A stretch of 36,747 nt of DNA from Gammaproteobacteria bacterium (GCA_024279945.1 JAJRRA010000055.1:1-36747); one strand, 5' to 3'. Shown: positions 8,477 to 17,450, counted from the stretch's first letter. Numbers and translations are program-made. The notes: generated by a model from the sequence alone, not told the origin.

Positions 8477-9181
8477 CTATTTGTTGTGGCAGGTAATGCA
8501 CACCGCGCTGGCAGTGTTGTTTTTGACCATAAACGGGGGGAAGGTGTTGTCGTGAACATTATGGCAGGACACACACTCAACCTTACCGCCCACAAGCCGG
8601 ACGTCCCCCATTCCCCAACCGTTCTGCACATCAGGCGGAACATTGAATTTTGAACTGGCAGGGTAGTCCATGGATATGGGGTGGTCATCGCTCAGGTCAG
8701 TGCCCAGCGACAGAACTGTTGGCTTCCCGGTGTAGAAGTCACTATGGCAGCGTTCGCAGTTCGGGTATGAAGTGGTATCGGGAAATCCATCGAGTTGCAG
8801 CAGTGCATGCTTGTTGTCAAACACCATGCCATATACCGTGACCTGGGAAATCACGCCGTCATGACAACCCAGGCAGAGGGCGGAGACCGGGCTGGGCTGC
8901 CCCGGCACCGTTTCCATGGTGGGGCTGCTGTACGGGGTGAATGTCAGGGGCGTTCCCGCACGATTCCACAAGGGGCCGTTAACGTCCGGGTTGGCCGTGT
9001 GAGGCGTGTGGCAAAACACACACACGCGCGTTGTAGTACCTGTACTCAAATCATGCCGGGTGCCTACAACGCTTGCGCCTTGTAGCGGAGAATTAGAAAT
9101 CAAAAGGACCAAAACCGCGAATGCCGCAAACCAGCCTGGAGCAGGCTTTATCCATTTAGGTAAGTTGACCTGTGCACTCAT
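8477..9181 (-). CDS. secreted pentaheme c-type cytochrome, paralogue of the tetraheme protein
   Basis: This 234-residue protein has an N-terminal export signal (hydrophobic about 17-36) and five CXXCH heme sites at 54-58, 103-107, 142-146, 203-207 and 228-232. Outside these there are five more conserved-looking histidines (H43, H61, H125, H167, H210), enough for bis-His ligation of all five hemes. It shares HDLS, CVFCHTPH, PLWNR, CLGCHDG, LGTDLSDDHPIS and VECVSCHNVHD with the tetraheme protein at 24535-25158. An extra segment (about 110-150) carries the additional heme. A strong AAGGAGG site lies 10 bp before the ATG. It is likely periplasmic or secreted and involved in electron transfer. FNR-type boxes lie just upstream. 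It stands apart from the main cytochrome island, inside the glycan locus. Confidence 0.85.
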   Translation of the reverse strand: MSAQVNLPKWIKPAPGWFAAFAVLVLLISNSPLQGASVVGTRHDLSTGTTTRVCVFCHTPHTANPDVNGPLWNRAGTPLTFTPYSSPTMETVPGQPSPVSALCLGCHDGVISQVTVYGMVFDNKHALLQLDGFPDTTSYPNCERCHSDFYTGKPTVLSLGTDLSDDHPISMDYPASSKFNVPPDVQNGWGMGDVRLVGGKVECVSCHNVHDNTFPPFMVKNNTASAVCITCHNK

Positions 9182-9202
9182 CAGAGTACATCCTCCTTAA
9201 GG

Positions 9203-9216
9203 TTGACTATGGTCAT
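9203..9216. promoter_or_regulatory. FNR/CRP-type palindrome A
   Basis: TTGAC-TATG-GTCAT is a near-perfect FNR-family half-site pair. It lies between the divergent pentaheme cytochrome and GT-C genes and overlaps the predicted transcription start of the cytochrome gene. A possible -10 (TGCAAT, 9239-9244) lies 22 bp after it in the plus direction. Confidence 0.5.
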
Positions 9217-9258
9217 ATATTAAGATTAAAAATGGTTTTGCAATTTGACCTATGTCAG
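9217..9258 (-). promoter_or_regulatory. class-II FNR-type promoter for the pentaheme cytochrome
   Basis: Box B (9245-9258, TTGAC-CTAT-GTCAG) is followed on the minus strand after exactly 22 bp by a -10-like hexamer TAATAT (9217-9222). This is the spacing of FNR class II promoters, where the box is centred near -41.5. The start codon at 9181 follows within about 30 bp of the expected start of transcription. Confidence 0.5.
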
Positions 9259-9303
9259 AGTAACTGCCACCCAATCCAAACGATTACAATACCGCAGGGA
9301 TTC

Positions 9304-10854
9304 ATGGTGCTGCGATGGCATAACATCCAGGGTACGAATCTCGCAAACAGGGAGGACAGCGGTATTATTCCCCGCAGAAATCAAATTGCATCAGGTGGTG
9401 ATTTGCCCAGGCTGCATTATATGGTGCTGGCCCTGCTGCTTCTGGTCTGCGCGGGCTATTACGCCATGCCCCTGGCGGACAGTGATTTCTGGTGGCACAT
9501 CGCCGCCGGGCGCGACATTCTGCAACGAGGCGCTCTGCCCCAGGTCGACCCCTTCGGCGTATTTCCCGCCACGGATATCATTCGTAATGACACGGTATTG
9601 AAGGGCCAGTGGCTGGGACAGGTCGTGCTGTATGGCCTGTTCGAGGCCGGTGGCGTCAACGCTGTGGTGGCCTTCCGTGTTGCCGTGTTGCTGTCCTGCA
9701 TTGGACTGATCTACCTGCGTGCGCAACTGCCGGGAGCCAGTAAACCACTGGCTCTTTGGGTATTGCTGACCCTGGCAGGGCTTATCACCTTCGGCTTTGT
9801 CGGCGAACGTCCGCAATTGCTATCCTTTTTGTTCGCCACACTGTTCTTTACTTTTGTCGATCTGGCCCAACAACGACAGAACTGGCGGTGGCTGCTGCCA
9901 CTACCGCTGATCACCGTCATATGGGCCAACAGCCACGGTGGCGTCATTCTTGCGGTTGTGCTGCTGGGGATGTGGAGTGGATTAGGCTGGCTGGATCAAT
10001 CCATATCCACGCGCGAACGTTATCAGTGGCTGGCCATAGCCGGCCTGGTATTTCTGGCTTCACTGCTGACACCCAACGGCATCCAGACCTGGCTCTATCT
10101 GTTCCAGCTTGAAGGCAGCGTACTGCAACAGCGCACATCCGAATACATCAGTGCCCTGCGCGTCTATGAACTCGGCTTCGTTTGGTCGCAACTGTGGATT
10201 TACAGCTATTTCGTGCTGGCTGCGGCCGGGCTGATCGGCTTGCTCCAATTGCGCCTGTGGCGCGAGGCCGTGCTGGTGGTTTTCCTGGCTGCCATCAGTA
10301 TTTCCGCCTTTCGCTACCTGGCCTTTTTTCTGTTTATCGGGACGCCCTATTTGGTCCTCGGACTGGGCCGGCTGATGCCTGTGAAGATGGATGCAATGGC
10401 CACTCCACAACGGGTGCAGGCGCTGCTGGCAGGGGTGTTGACGATCCTGTTGATCAGCGGTGCGGCACGCGGCACCGTATTCGTGGGTGGGCTTGATCGG
10501 GCCGCCTATCCCATCGCTATTGCCGATTTTGTCGACCAACAGGAACTCACCGGGCGCGCCTTCAATAACCTGGAATGGGGCGGATATTTGTTGTGGCGGC
10601 TGGCCGGGCAGGTTCAGCTTTTTATTGATGGCCGCCTGCTGGACACCTCCCGCTTTCCGCCCTACACACATATGCTGTGGGCCACGCCGGAAGGTGTGCA
10701 GATGTTCGAACAGGGCCGTTTCCAGTTGGTCATTCTGCCCTACCATGGCCGCTTTGACCCGCAACGCTACAAGCTCATCGACTACCTGGCGGCGCAGGGT
10801 GACTGGCGCCTGGCATTTCGTGATTCCCAGGGCATGGTGTTTGTGCGGCGATAG
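9304..10854 (+). CDS. multi-pass membrane protein, GT-C glycosyltransferase-like
   Basis: This protein of about 516 residues has many hydrophobic helices. The first is followed by the loop PLADSDFWWHIAAGRDILQ with an Asp-Ser-Asp acidic pair. Such a motif in the first external loop is typical of GT-C enzymes, which use polyprenyl-linked sugars on the periplasmic side. The C-terminal soluble part includes EWGGYLLWRLAGQVQLFIDGR, shared in form with the 19539-21293 protein (EFGGYLGWVLGGKYQVSIDGR), so the two are paralogues. The start is uncertain. The frame is open from 9172, overlapping the divergent gene; I chose ATG 9304 behind AGGGA, and ATG 9421 is an alternative directly before the first helix. 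FNR-type boxes lie upstream. No substrate can be named. Confidence 0.7.
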   Translation: MVLRWHNIQGTNLANREDSGIIPRRNQIASGGDLPRLHYMVLALLLLVCAGYYAMPLADSDFWWHIAAGRDILQRGALPQVDPFGVFPATDIIRNDTVLKGQWLGQVVLYGLFEAGGVNAVVAFRVAVLLSCIGLIYLRAQLPGASKPLALWVLLTLAGLITFGFVGERPQLLSFLFATLFFTFVDLAQQRQNWRWLLPLPLITVIWANSHGGVILAVVLLGMWSGLGWLDQSISTRERYQWLAIAGLVFLASLLTPNGIQTWLYLFQLEGSVLQQRTSEYISALRVYELGFVWSQLWIYSYFVLAAAGLIGLLQLRLWREAVLVVFLAAISISAFRYLAFFLFIGTPYLVLGLGRLMPVKMDAMATPQRVQALLAGVLTILLISGAARGTVFVGGLDRAAYPIAIADFVDQQELTGRAFNNLEWGGYLLWRLAGQVQLFIDGRLLDTSRFPPYTHMLWATPEGVQMFEQGRFQLVILPYHGRFDPQRYKLIDYLAAQGDWRLAFRDSQGMVFVRR

Positions 10855-10989
10855 ACCCTGCAAAGGTGTTGGGGTTAGAATTTGGCCTCTGTGAGCACCG
10901 GCCCGCACTGAAATTATTTCTTCTGGGGAAAGGCGATCATCACCATTGCTAAACATGAGTTCACCCCCGCCGGGCTGGCTATCATCCTG

Positions 10990-12756
10990 TTGGCTGCCAC
11001 CTGGCTGATCTACGGTGCCTTCTTCGCGCCGGCCGGGCTGTTCACGGATGATGAAATTATCTACGCCGCCATGATCGACCGCTTCGCCACAGCCGGCAGT
11101 TTCATCATCCAAAACGGTTACGACATCAATCATGCCGAATCTTTGCGCCTGGTGACCCTGAGGGCAGGGCCACACGGCCTGGTGCCGCAATACCCTTCCG
11201 GCTTCGGCATCATCGCCGCACCTTTTTACCTGCTGGGCGGCCTGCAGGGCATTATCTTTCTGAACACGCTGGCATCCGTGCTCACACTTTGGCTGACTTA
11301 CAAAATTGCCTGCGCCCTGTTCGACGATAAGCGCCTGGCCGTCAACGCGGCGCTGATTTTCGGCCTGGCCACATTCGCGGCTGATTACGCCTTTGCTATC
11401 TGGCCGCACGCCACCTCTAACGGGTTCGTGGCGGCAGCGATTTATGCGGCGATACTCAGCATAAAAGATGGCGGGCGAGTGTGGCTTTGGGGCGCACTGG
11501 CCGGGGTGATGATTGGTCTTGGAGTCGCCATTCGCGCTGAAGTTATTATGGTGGCGCCGGTTCTGTTTATCTGGGTGTTCGTCAACGCCAGGTATCCGGG
11601 GCGCACGCTGGCGGCTTTCCTGTTCGCCCTGGCTGCAGGACTGGCGGTAGCGGCCTGGCTCAATTATCTGAAGTTCGGGGTATTCAATCCGCTGACCTAC
11701 GGAGCCGAATCAGAAGGAGTCAGCAACCGAACGCTGGGCGGATATGTCGTATATGCCCCCTATGGACTGCTGGTCGCGGCGTTTGCCATGAGCCTGCGCT
11801 GGAAACGGATGCAGCAGTGGGTGACGGGGAATTGGGGCTGGGTCATGTTGGTCCTCGGAATAGTCATCGCGGCATCGATACCCACAGCGCGGGATATAGC
11901 GCTGAAGATCTTGAACGGACTGTATGCGCTGGTAGTGGATCTGCGACACCTGAGCTACATTGACACCCATCCCCGGATCGACCACGTTGATAATGAGTTC
12001 TACCGCTACTACGGGATGCTGAAGAAATCATTGCTTGAAAGCCTGCCCTGGCTGAGCCTGACGGTCTTCGCCATAGTCGGCCTGTTCAAATCCAGGCAGC
12101 GCTCGGCTTTTGCGCTTTGTCTCTTGTTGCCGCTGGCCCTTTTCATGCCGTATGCGGCCTATGAGTGGATTGGTGGACGCGCGAACAACATGCGCTATGT
12201 CTCACCTGTGCTGCCCCTGCTGGCCATCATGGCCTCCTGTGCCTGGAGCACGATTTCCAAAGACCGGAATGTCTGGCTGTACCGGACAGCACTGGCCTCT
12301 GTTTTGCTGACCAGCGGATTGTTGTATGCCTTTTCCGCGAGGAGCGCGCAACTGGGCTTTGCCGATGCTTTCTTTGTGACCGGCGGAGCACAGTGGATGG
12401 CGCTGGCCTTGCTGCTGCTCTCGATTGCCTGGATTGTCCTTCCCGCAAGCCGGCGCTGGCTGCAGCTTCCCGTGGTCGTGGCCACTCAAGCCTGTTTTAT
12501 GCTGGCCTTCGTGAGCGCATATGCCGGCGATGCGTCAATGACCCGGTACGTACGCTCTATGGTGGCTCAGCAAACCCAATCCACCCGTTATATCGAACCG
12601 AATGCCCACGTCTTCGCACCCGGCTATTTTGCACTCTATTTCCAGCTACTCCGGCCCGAAGCGACACTGGCCTTCCACGATCCCCGGAACATCGCCCAGG
12701 ACATCGAATTCATGAATATTGCCCTGGCACAAGGGCGCCCCGTGTACATTGCCTAG
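10990..12756 (+). CDS. multi-pass membrane protein, GT-C/PMT-like glycosyltransferase, interrupted by amber codon
   Basis: The protein has at least ten hydrophobic helices. A first-loop acidic motif (LFTDDEIIYAAMIDRF) and a following PQYPSGFGIIAAPFY segment are typical of PMT/ArnT-like GT-C transferases. The given start is a TTG, but the coding-looking frame extends upstream to about 10945 (AKHEFTPAGLAIILLAA), which completes the first membrane helix. No ATG or GTG is available there, so an ATT start or a lost start codon is possible. The frame ends in TAG at 12754-12756 just after RPVYIA. The same frame then goes on for 47 sensible codons to a TGA at 12898-12900. The gene is therefore either mutated, read through, or wrongly assembled at one base. 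It is co-directional with the GT2 gene at 12950. Confidence 0.65.
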   Translation: MAATWLIYGAFFAPAGLFTDDEIIYAAMIDRFATAGSFIIQNGYDINHAESLRLVTLRAGPHGLVPQYPSGFGIIAAPFYLLGGLQGIIFLNTLASVLTLWLTYKIACALFDDKRLAVNAALIFGLATFAADYAFAIWPHATSNGFVAAAIYAAILSIKDGGRVWLWGALAGVMIGLGVAIRAEVIMVAPVLFIWVFVNARYPGRTLAAFLFALAAGLAVAAWLNYLKFGVFNPLTYGAESEGVSNRTLGGYVVYAPYGLLVAAFAMSLRWKRMQQWVTGNWGWVMLVLGIVIAASIPTARDIALKILNGLYALVVDLRHLSYIDTHPRIDHVDNEFYRYYGMLKKSLLESLPWLSLTVFAIVGLFKSRQRSAFALCLLLPLALFMPYAAYEWIGGRANNMRYVSPVLPLLAIMASCAWSTISKDRNVWLYRTALASVLLTSGLLYAFSARSAQLGFADAFFVTGGAQWMALALLLLSIAWIVLPASRRWLQLPVVVATQACFMLAFVSAYAGDASMTRYVRSMVAQQTQSTRYIEPNAHVFAPGYFALYFQLLRPEATLAFHDPRNIAQDIEFMNIALAQGRPVYIA

Positions 12757-12900
12757 GTTGAACTGACACGCGTCGTGAGAAAAGCATACCTGGATATGGG
12801 ATATAAATATGGCCCTGAGGGTTTCACAATTACACGATCGATCTCGCCGCTCGACCGTCAGCCTCACGATCTGTATCGCTTGACCCTGTACAAACCATGA
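12754..12900 (+). other. in-frame coding extension beyond an amber stop
   Basis: After the TAG at 12754, the same frame reads VELTRVVRKAYLDMGYKYG and continues through SPLDRQPHDLYRLTLYKP to TGA at 12898-12900. There are no internal stops, and the composition is that of a soluble, normal protein end. CAG to TAG (Gln to stop) is the simplest single change. Confidence 0.65.
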
Positions 12901-12949
12901 GCCGTGTGAATCCGATAGAATGACCGCAGTGCAATAAGAACAGGCTCTG

Positions 12950-13894
12950 ATGAAATTGATCATACAAATCCCCTGTTATAACGAAGCAGGGACTCTGCCC
13001 GCCACACTGGCCGATCTTCCGCGCGAGCTTGCAGGCTTCGATACGGTCGAATGGCTGGTCATTGACGACGGATCAAGCGACACCACGGTTGAGGCAGCCC
13101 GGCAAAACGGTGTCGATCACATCGTGTCGCTGCCCTCCAACCAGGGTCTTGCGCGGGCCTTCATGGCCGGGCTGGATGCATCCCTGCGCGCGGGGGCCGA
13201 TGTTATCGTCAACACCGACGCCGACAACCAGTACGATGCCACCTGCATCCCTGATCTGACCGGCCCGATTCTCGAAAACAAGGCGCTGATTGTTATCGGG
13301 GCACGGCCAATCAGCGACATCGACGGATTCTCGCCGCTGAAAAAATTCCTGCAGAAACTGGGCAGCGCCGTGGTCAAGTTCGCCAGTGGCACCAACGTCC
13401 CGGATGCGCCCAGCGGGTTTCGTGCATTCCACCGTGATGCTGCGATGCAATTGTACGTTTTCAACTCCTACACCTACACCCTGGAGACGATCATTCAGGC
13501 CGGGAGGCTGAATATTCCGATCCGTTCTGTTCCCATCCGGGTGAACGCCGCGACCCGGCCATCACGGCTGTTCAAGAGCATACCCGCCTACATACTCCGG
13601 TCCATCTCCACGATTTTACGCATTTCCATTCTGTATAAACCCCTGCGTTTTTTCGTGACCAGCGCAATCGTAACGGCGATTCCCGGTCTGATCGCTGTGA
13701 TCAGGTTCCTCTATTTCTACGCGACAGGGGATGGAAGCGGCCATGTGCAGTCCCTGATCCTGGCCACTGCACTGCTGGCGATAGCGACCGTGTTTGGCAT
13801 TGGTGGCGTACTGGCCGCCCTGGTAGCGGCCAATCGCATCCTGTTGCAGGAAATGCGATACCGGCAGCTTCGGTCAGAACTGGATGGGCGGTGA
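12950..13894 (+). CDS. GT2 family glycosyltransferase with two C-terminal membrane helices
   Basis: The 314-residue protein opens with the GT-A nucleotide-sugar fold: LIIQIPCYNEAGTLPATL, then WLVIDDGSSDTTVEAA, and the metal-binding acidic motif NTDADNQYD near residue 87. PSGFRAF and the following helix match dolichyl/polyprenyl-phosphate sugar transferases. Two hydrophobic segments near the C-terminus (about 230-250 and 265-290) anchor it in the inner membrane. It probably loads a sugar on polyprenyl phosphate, feeding the GT-C enzymes here. It lies 50 bp after the extended end of the preceding GT-C gene. The start has AGG six bases upstream. Confidence 0.85.
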   Translation: MKLIIQIPCYNEAGTLPATLADLPRELAGFDTVEWLVIDDGSSDTTVEAARQNGVDHIVSLPSNQGLARAFMAGLDASLRAGADVIVNTDADNQYDATCIPDLTGPILENKALIVIGARPISDIDGFSPLKKFLQKLGSAVVKFASGTNVPDAPSGFRAFHRDAAMQLYVFNSYTYTLETIIQAGRLNIPIRSVPIRVNAATRPSRLFKSIPAYILRSISTILRISILYKPLRFFVTSAIVTAIPGLIAVIRFLYFYATGDGSGHVQSLILATALLAIATVFGIGGVLAALVAANRILLQEMRYRQLRSELDGR

Positions 13895-13923
13895 GTAGTT
13901 TCACACCTGCTGCCAGAATCGTT

Positions 13924-14982
13924 CTATGACTTGTCTTTTGGCCGGACCGCTCCAGCCCGCCCCGCTTTGTCGATAGCCACGACAACGGCCTGCGCCCAGT
14001 CGGGACACCCGGCTACGTAGCGGTCGCGTGTTGCGCGCGCTTCATTTGGCGACATTACAAGCCGCTGATCAATCAGCACCTCCAGTTCTGCCACCCTGTT
14101 GCCGGCGGGTAAATTGGCGATGAGGCCTGCTTTCCCAAGCTCGAGTACGTAACCGGGGAAATCGCGGCCATTGTAGATTGCCGGAACCCCCAGAATCGCC
14201 GCTTCGCTGGCCATAGTTGCACTTTCACTGACCAACAATCTGCAATGAGCCAACAAATGATGTAGCTGTGAAACAGAGCCCTGATACTGGAACGGCATCA
14301 GATTTTTCGGTAAAGGTAGTTCGCTGGAGATATGAACCCGGCCAAGCTCTCCCAATTTCTCCACAATCCGGTCCAAAGTGCCGGTACTCCAACCGGACTT
14401 GCCGACATCATGATTTGCATGCCACCCGACCGCCCTGATGAAAAAATTAGCTACACCTGTCTCCAAGCCTGCCTCACGGGCCAGATCACGGTCTGGTAAA
14501 AACCGGTCGGGATGCAGGTAGGAAAGCTCCTTGGTTCCGGCAAGCCGGATAGTTCGCCCGTCCGGAGTCGGCCCACTGTAGGCTTGGGGTACATACAATT
14601 GGCCGATAAACGGCCAGGTCAGCCGGTTTTGCAGGGTCGCGTTCTCGGAATCATAAAAACTGATTGAAGGAATTTTCAACAGCTTGCCCACGTGGGAAAT
14701 CGCCGTGCCGCCAAAGCCAAGCATCACGTCCGGTCTGAACTTCCGCGCCTCTTTTGCTATTGCCAGATCCCGGTGGATGAGTTCGAAAGCAAGTCCGATT
14801 ATGTGAGTACCGGCGCTGCTGACCGGCTCGTGGGGCAAGCCGAATTCATCCAGAAGCCCGCAGGCGACATCCTTGTGCCGGGATAAAATGAGAACTGTGT
14901 CGCCGCGCGCCATCAACAGATCAACGGGGTGCTTGAAAAAAAGCACGTCGGCGGGATGAACAATATCGAAGAGAACCTTCAT
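13924..14982 (-). CDS. DUF354 family protein, GT-B-like
   Basis: This 352-residue protein begins KVLFDIVHPADVLFFKHPVDLL, the typical DUF354 opening. It goes on with VMLGFGGTAISHVGKLLKIPSISFYD and, near 270-285, LVSESATMASEAAILGVPAIYN. The latter resembles the nucleotide-sugar pocket of GT-B enzymes such as UDP-GlcNAc 2-epimerases and MurG-like transferases. DUF354 genes occur in cell-surface sugar clusters; the biochemical reaction is not firmly known. No membrane helix or signal is present, so it should be cytoplasmic. It is divergent from the GT2 gene at 15070 and convergent with the GT2 gene ending at 13894. Confidence 0.8.
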   Translation of the reverse strand: MKVLFDIVHPADVLFFKHPVDLLMARGDTVLILSRHKDVACGLLDEFGLPHEPVSSAGTHIIGLAFELIHRDLAIAKEARKFRPDVMLGFGGTAISHVGKLLKIPSISFYDSENATLQNRLTWPFIGQLYVPQAYSGPTPDGRTIRLAGTKELSYLHPDRFLPDRDLAREAGLETGVANFFIRAVGWHANHDVGKSGWSTGTLDRIVEKLGELGRVHISSELPLPKNLMPFQYQGSVSQLHHLLAHCRLLVSESATMASEAAILGVPAIYNGRDFPGYVLELGKAGLIANLPAGNRVAELEVLIDQRLVMSPNEARATRDRYVAGCPDWAQAVVVAIDKAGRAGAVRPKDKS

Positions 14983-15069
14983 CGTCCGGCAAATCTATCA
15001 CATCGGACACATGTTACAAACAGGGTAGCAGCATGCCCCGCTACACGCCATGCTGTTACACTTCAATAC

Positions 15070-15843
15070 GTGAAATTACTAAGCATCATTACCGTTCACC
15101 TGCAGGACTTCAAAGGCCTGAAAAGTACTTTTAGATCGCTTGCTAAAGTGACCGGCGATCCGCGCGTGGAGTGGGTAGTCATCGATGGAGGTTCCCGGCC
15201 CGCTTCAGATGCAGACCAGCAACTTCTGGAGGAGGTTGCGAAGCTGGCCGACCGCTTTGTTTCCGAACCGGACGATGGCATTTACGATGCCATGAACAAG
15301 GGAGCACAGCTTGCCAATGGTGCATATTTTCTGTTCCTTAATGCAGGTGACCGACTGTCGCGGGATTTCGAAATTGAAACAATTGCAGATACCTGTGCGG
15401 AGCAGAAACCCGACATGATCTGGGCTCATGCCATGAGGGAATATGCCGATGGCAAGTTCGGTCTTATGAGATTCCGGAAACCCCGGTGGGCCTGGCTTGG
15501 TATGCCCGTGAACCACCAAGCTGTGTTTTTTTCACACATACTTTTTGCAAACATGGAATACGACACATCGTTGCGCATCGCCGGCGATTACGACCTGCTG
15601 CTCCGTGCGTTGAAGTCAGGCGCCAGCGTCTACTTGCTGGAACAGGTTATCAGCGAATTTGCTGGTGGTGGTTGCTCGCAACAACAGAGCCTGCTTTCAA
15701 GGGCGGAGCGAGACAAGATCCGACAGAGGCACTACAGGATTCCAAGGGTATTGAACAAGATGATCTCGCTGACTGACCAGGCTTTTGCCGCCGTCAATGC
15801 TGCCAGCCCGGCGTTCTACCGGTTCTGGCGCAAGTGGGTATGA
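15070..15843 (+). CDS. GT2 family glycosyltransferase, soluble
   Basis: Starting from GTG 15070 the protein is 257 residues: VKLLSIITVHLQDFKGLKST is the first strand and helix of the GT-A fold. The sugar-nucleotide site follows (VIDGGSRPASD), then EPDDGIYDAMNKGAQLANGAYFLFLNAGD, which contains the characteristic DxGIYDAMNKG motif of WcaA/WcaE-like colanic-acid-type transferases. Near residue 160 the acceptor part has NHQAVFFSHILF and AGDYDLLLRAL. Upstream codons in the same frame do not look coding, which is why I prefer the GTG. The protein is cytoplasmic and probably adds one sugar to a lipid-linked repeat unit exported by the flippase at 16022. Confidence 0.85.
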   Translation: MKLLSIITVHLQDFKGLKSTFRSLAKVTGDPRVEWVVIDGGSRPASDADQQLLEEVAKLADRFVSEPDDGIYDAMNKGAQLANGAYFLFLNAGDRLSRDFEIETIADTCAEQKPDMIWAHAMREYADGKFGLMRFRKPRWAWLGMPVNHQAVFFSHILFANMEYDTSLRIAGDYDLLLRALKSGASVYLLEQVISEFAGGGCSQQQSLLSRAERDKIRQRHYRIPRVLNKMISLTDQAFAAVNAASPAFYRFWRKWV

Positions 15844-16021
15844 CGGCTGGCCTGCCATGATAAGCTGGGGTGTCGTCTGTACGACGGTGTAACAATGGTG
15901 GGTTCAATGATATCGAGTATTCAAATTCCCAGTTTTAATCCGGCACGAGTACCACCCGCTGAGTCGACCGGCCGACACCGGGACCTCCGGTCCCCAGTGT
16001 AATTCCTGTGGGGCACAACTA

Positions 16022-17386
16022 ATGGCAATGCCTGATCCAGCAGATCCATCCAGCTACTCTAATGGTGCTATTGCGTTCCTTTCCCGGCTGGGAATCGGAG
16101 GGGTCGGGCGGGGTGCAGTTCTCAGCCTGTCGATCCGACTGGTGATGATCGCGCTCGGATTCGCACAGTCTATGATGATCGCTCGCCTGCTCGGCGCAAC
16201 CGGATTTGGTGTGTTCGCGATCACGTTGTCGGCCGCCGGCCTGATCGCCAGTTTTGGATTGCTGGGTTTTGACAACTATGCGGTGCGCGAGGTCTCACGC
16301 CTGCGTACGCGGGAAGAGTTTGGCTTACTGAAGGGCTTTGTCACGGCGTCGACTGTGGTCGTGTTGCTGGCTTCATCGCTTGGTGGTGTAGTCGTGTACA
16401 GCATCTTCAGCCTTGTCTCCCCAGATGCATCAATAAAGCCAGCATGGATCCTGATGGTGACACCGCTAATGGCCCTGTTACTGCTGGCGCGCGGTGTGGC
16501 GCAGGGTTTCGGGCGCGTGCTGGATACCCAGGCGCCTTCTGAATTGCTCCGTCCGGGCTTGATGGTCTTGAGCCTGGGTGCGGTGTGGGTGATCGTGATG
16601 CCGGTGACACCCAACCAGATACTGGGGTTGTTTACAATCGCCAACCTGGCTGCTCTGGTGTTTGCATCCTGGCTGATATACCGACTCATAGTCTCGTCGA
16701 CAGCGGGAGTGACGGTCCGTTTCAGTGTTGCGGAATGGTTCAACGGTGCCTGGCCATTTTTCGGCCTGGGCCTGCTGATTGTGCTGCAGTCAGAGATCAA
16801 TACCCTGATGCTGGGCTGGCTGGCCGGACCCTCGGAAACGGGCTTATTCCAACCCTTGCTGCGCCTGACTCCAGTCATGGTGATTGCCATTCAGGCGATC
16901 AACGTACCGCTTGCGCCACGGATTTCGGAGTTGTGGGAGCAGGGCGAAACGTCGAAACTCAGACATACCGTGCGGCTTGCAACGCTGACATCGACCGCCG
17001 CAGTGGTAGCAACCTGCATTGTTCTGCTGCTGGCAGCACCGTGGATACTGGCAGCATTCGGGGCTGAATTCGTTGTCAACGTGTCCGCGCTCTGGTGGCT
17101 TGCGGCCGCCCAGGTTTTCAATGCCGCCTGCGGCTCGGTTGGTATATTGCTGAACATGACAGGCTACCAGGGCCAGGCTTTCAGGGGCTTGTTGGTTGCA
17201 GTTGCTGTCAATTTTGCGCTGGGGCTGTGGTTGATACCTGCACATGGAGCTCATGGCGCCGCAATAGCGTTTGCTGGCAGTACTATCGTGTGGAATATCG
17301 TCCTACTTCGGGCCGTCCGGAAACGGCTGGGATTTGATCCATCCCTTGTGGCCGCAGTGGTAAATATTTCAAGAAAAGACCAGTGA
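16022..17386 (+). CDS. Wzx-like polysaccharide flippase (oligosaccharide repeat-unit translocase)
   Basis: The 454-residue protein has about 12-14 hydrophobic helices and the MOP-superfamily opening SLSIRLVMIALGFAQSMMIARLLGATGFGVFAITLSAAGL. It is followed by FDNYAVREVSRLRTREE, which matches O-antigen and exopolysaccharide flippases. It should flip polyprenyl-diphosphate-linked oligosaccharides to the periplasmic face. No Wzy-type polymerase is recognised here unless one of the GT-C-like proteins does that job. The ATG at 16022 has only a weak ribosome site, and ATG 16028 is an alternative. A GGGACC-TCC-GGTCCC hairpin lies 27 bp upstream. The gene converges on the sulfotransferase. Confidence 0.85.
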   Translation: MAMPDPADPSSYSNGAIAFLSRLGIGGVGRGAVLSLSIRLVMIALGFAQSMMIARLLGATGFGVFAITLSAAGLIASFGLLGFDNYAVREVSRLRTREEFGLLKGFVTASTVVVLLASSLGGVVVYSIFSLVSPDASIKPAWILMVTPLMALLLLARGVAQGFGRVLDTQAPSELLRPGLMVLSLGAVWVIVMPVTPNQILGLFTIANLAALVFASWLIYRLIVSSTAGVTVRFSVAEWFNGAWPFFGLGLLIVLQSEINTLMLGWLAGPSETGLFQPLLRLTPVMVIAIQAINVPLAPRISELWEQGETSKLRHTVRLATLTSTAAVVATCIVLLLAAPWILAAFGAEFVVNVSALWWLAAAQVFNAACGSVGILLNMTGYQGQAFRGLLVAVAVNFALGLWLIPAHGAHGAAIAFAGSTIVWNIVLLRAVRKRLGFDPSLVAAVVNISRKDQ

Positions 17387-17450
17387 ACCAGGATGTTCGA
17401 TTATCCAGATTCGTCTCCGAAAAAATAATCATTTGTATGCCTGATTTCGT

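Noticed and set aside
9172-9303. Extended N-terminus of the GT-C protein from 9172
   Set aside because: It would overlap the divergent cytochrome start and its ribosome site, and the residues look like translated promoter sequence.
10060-11409. A 449-codon open frame on the minus strand across two glycosyltransferase genes
   Set aside because: It is rich in Gln, Gly, His and Arg, has no domain, spans the gap between two plausible membrane-protein genes and is antisense to both; it is a composition artefact.
15980-15994. GGGACC-TCC-GGTCCC hairpin before the flippase gene as a terminator
   Set aside because: It has no T-run and lies too close to the flippase start; a leader hairpin is possible but unsupported.
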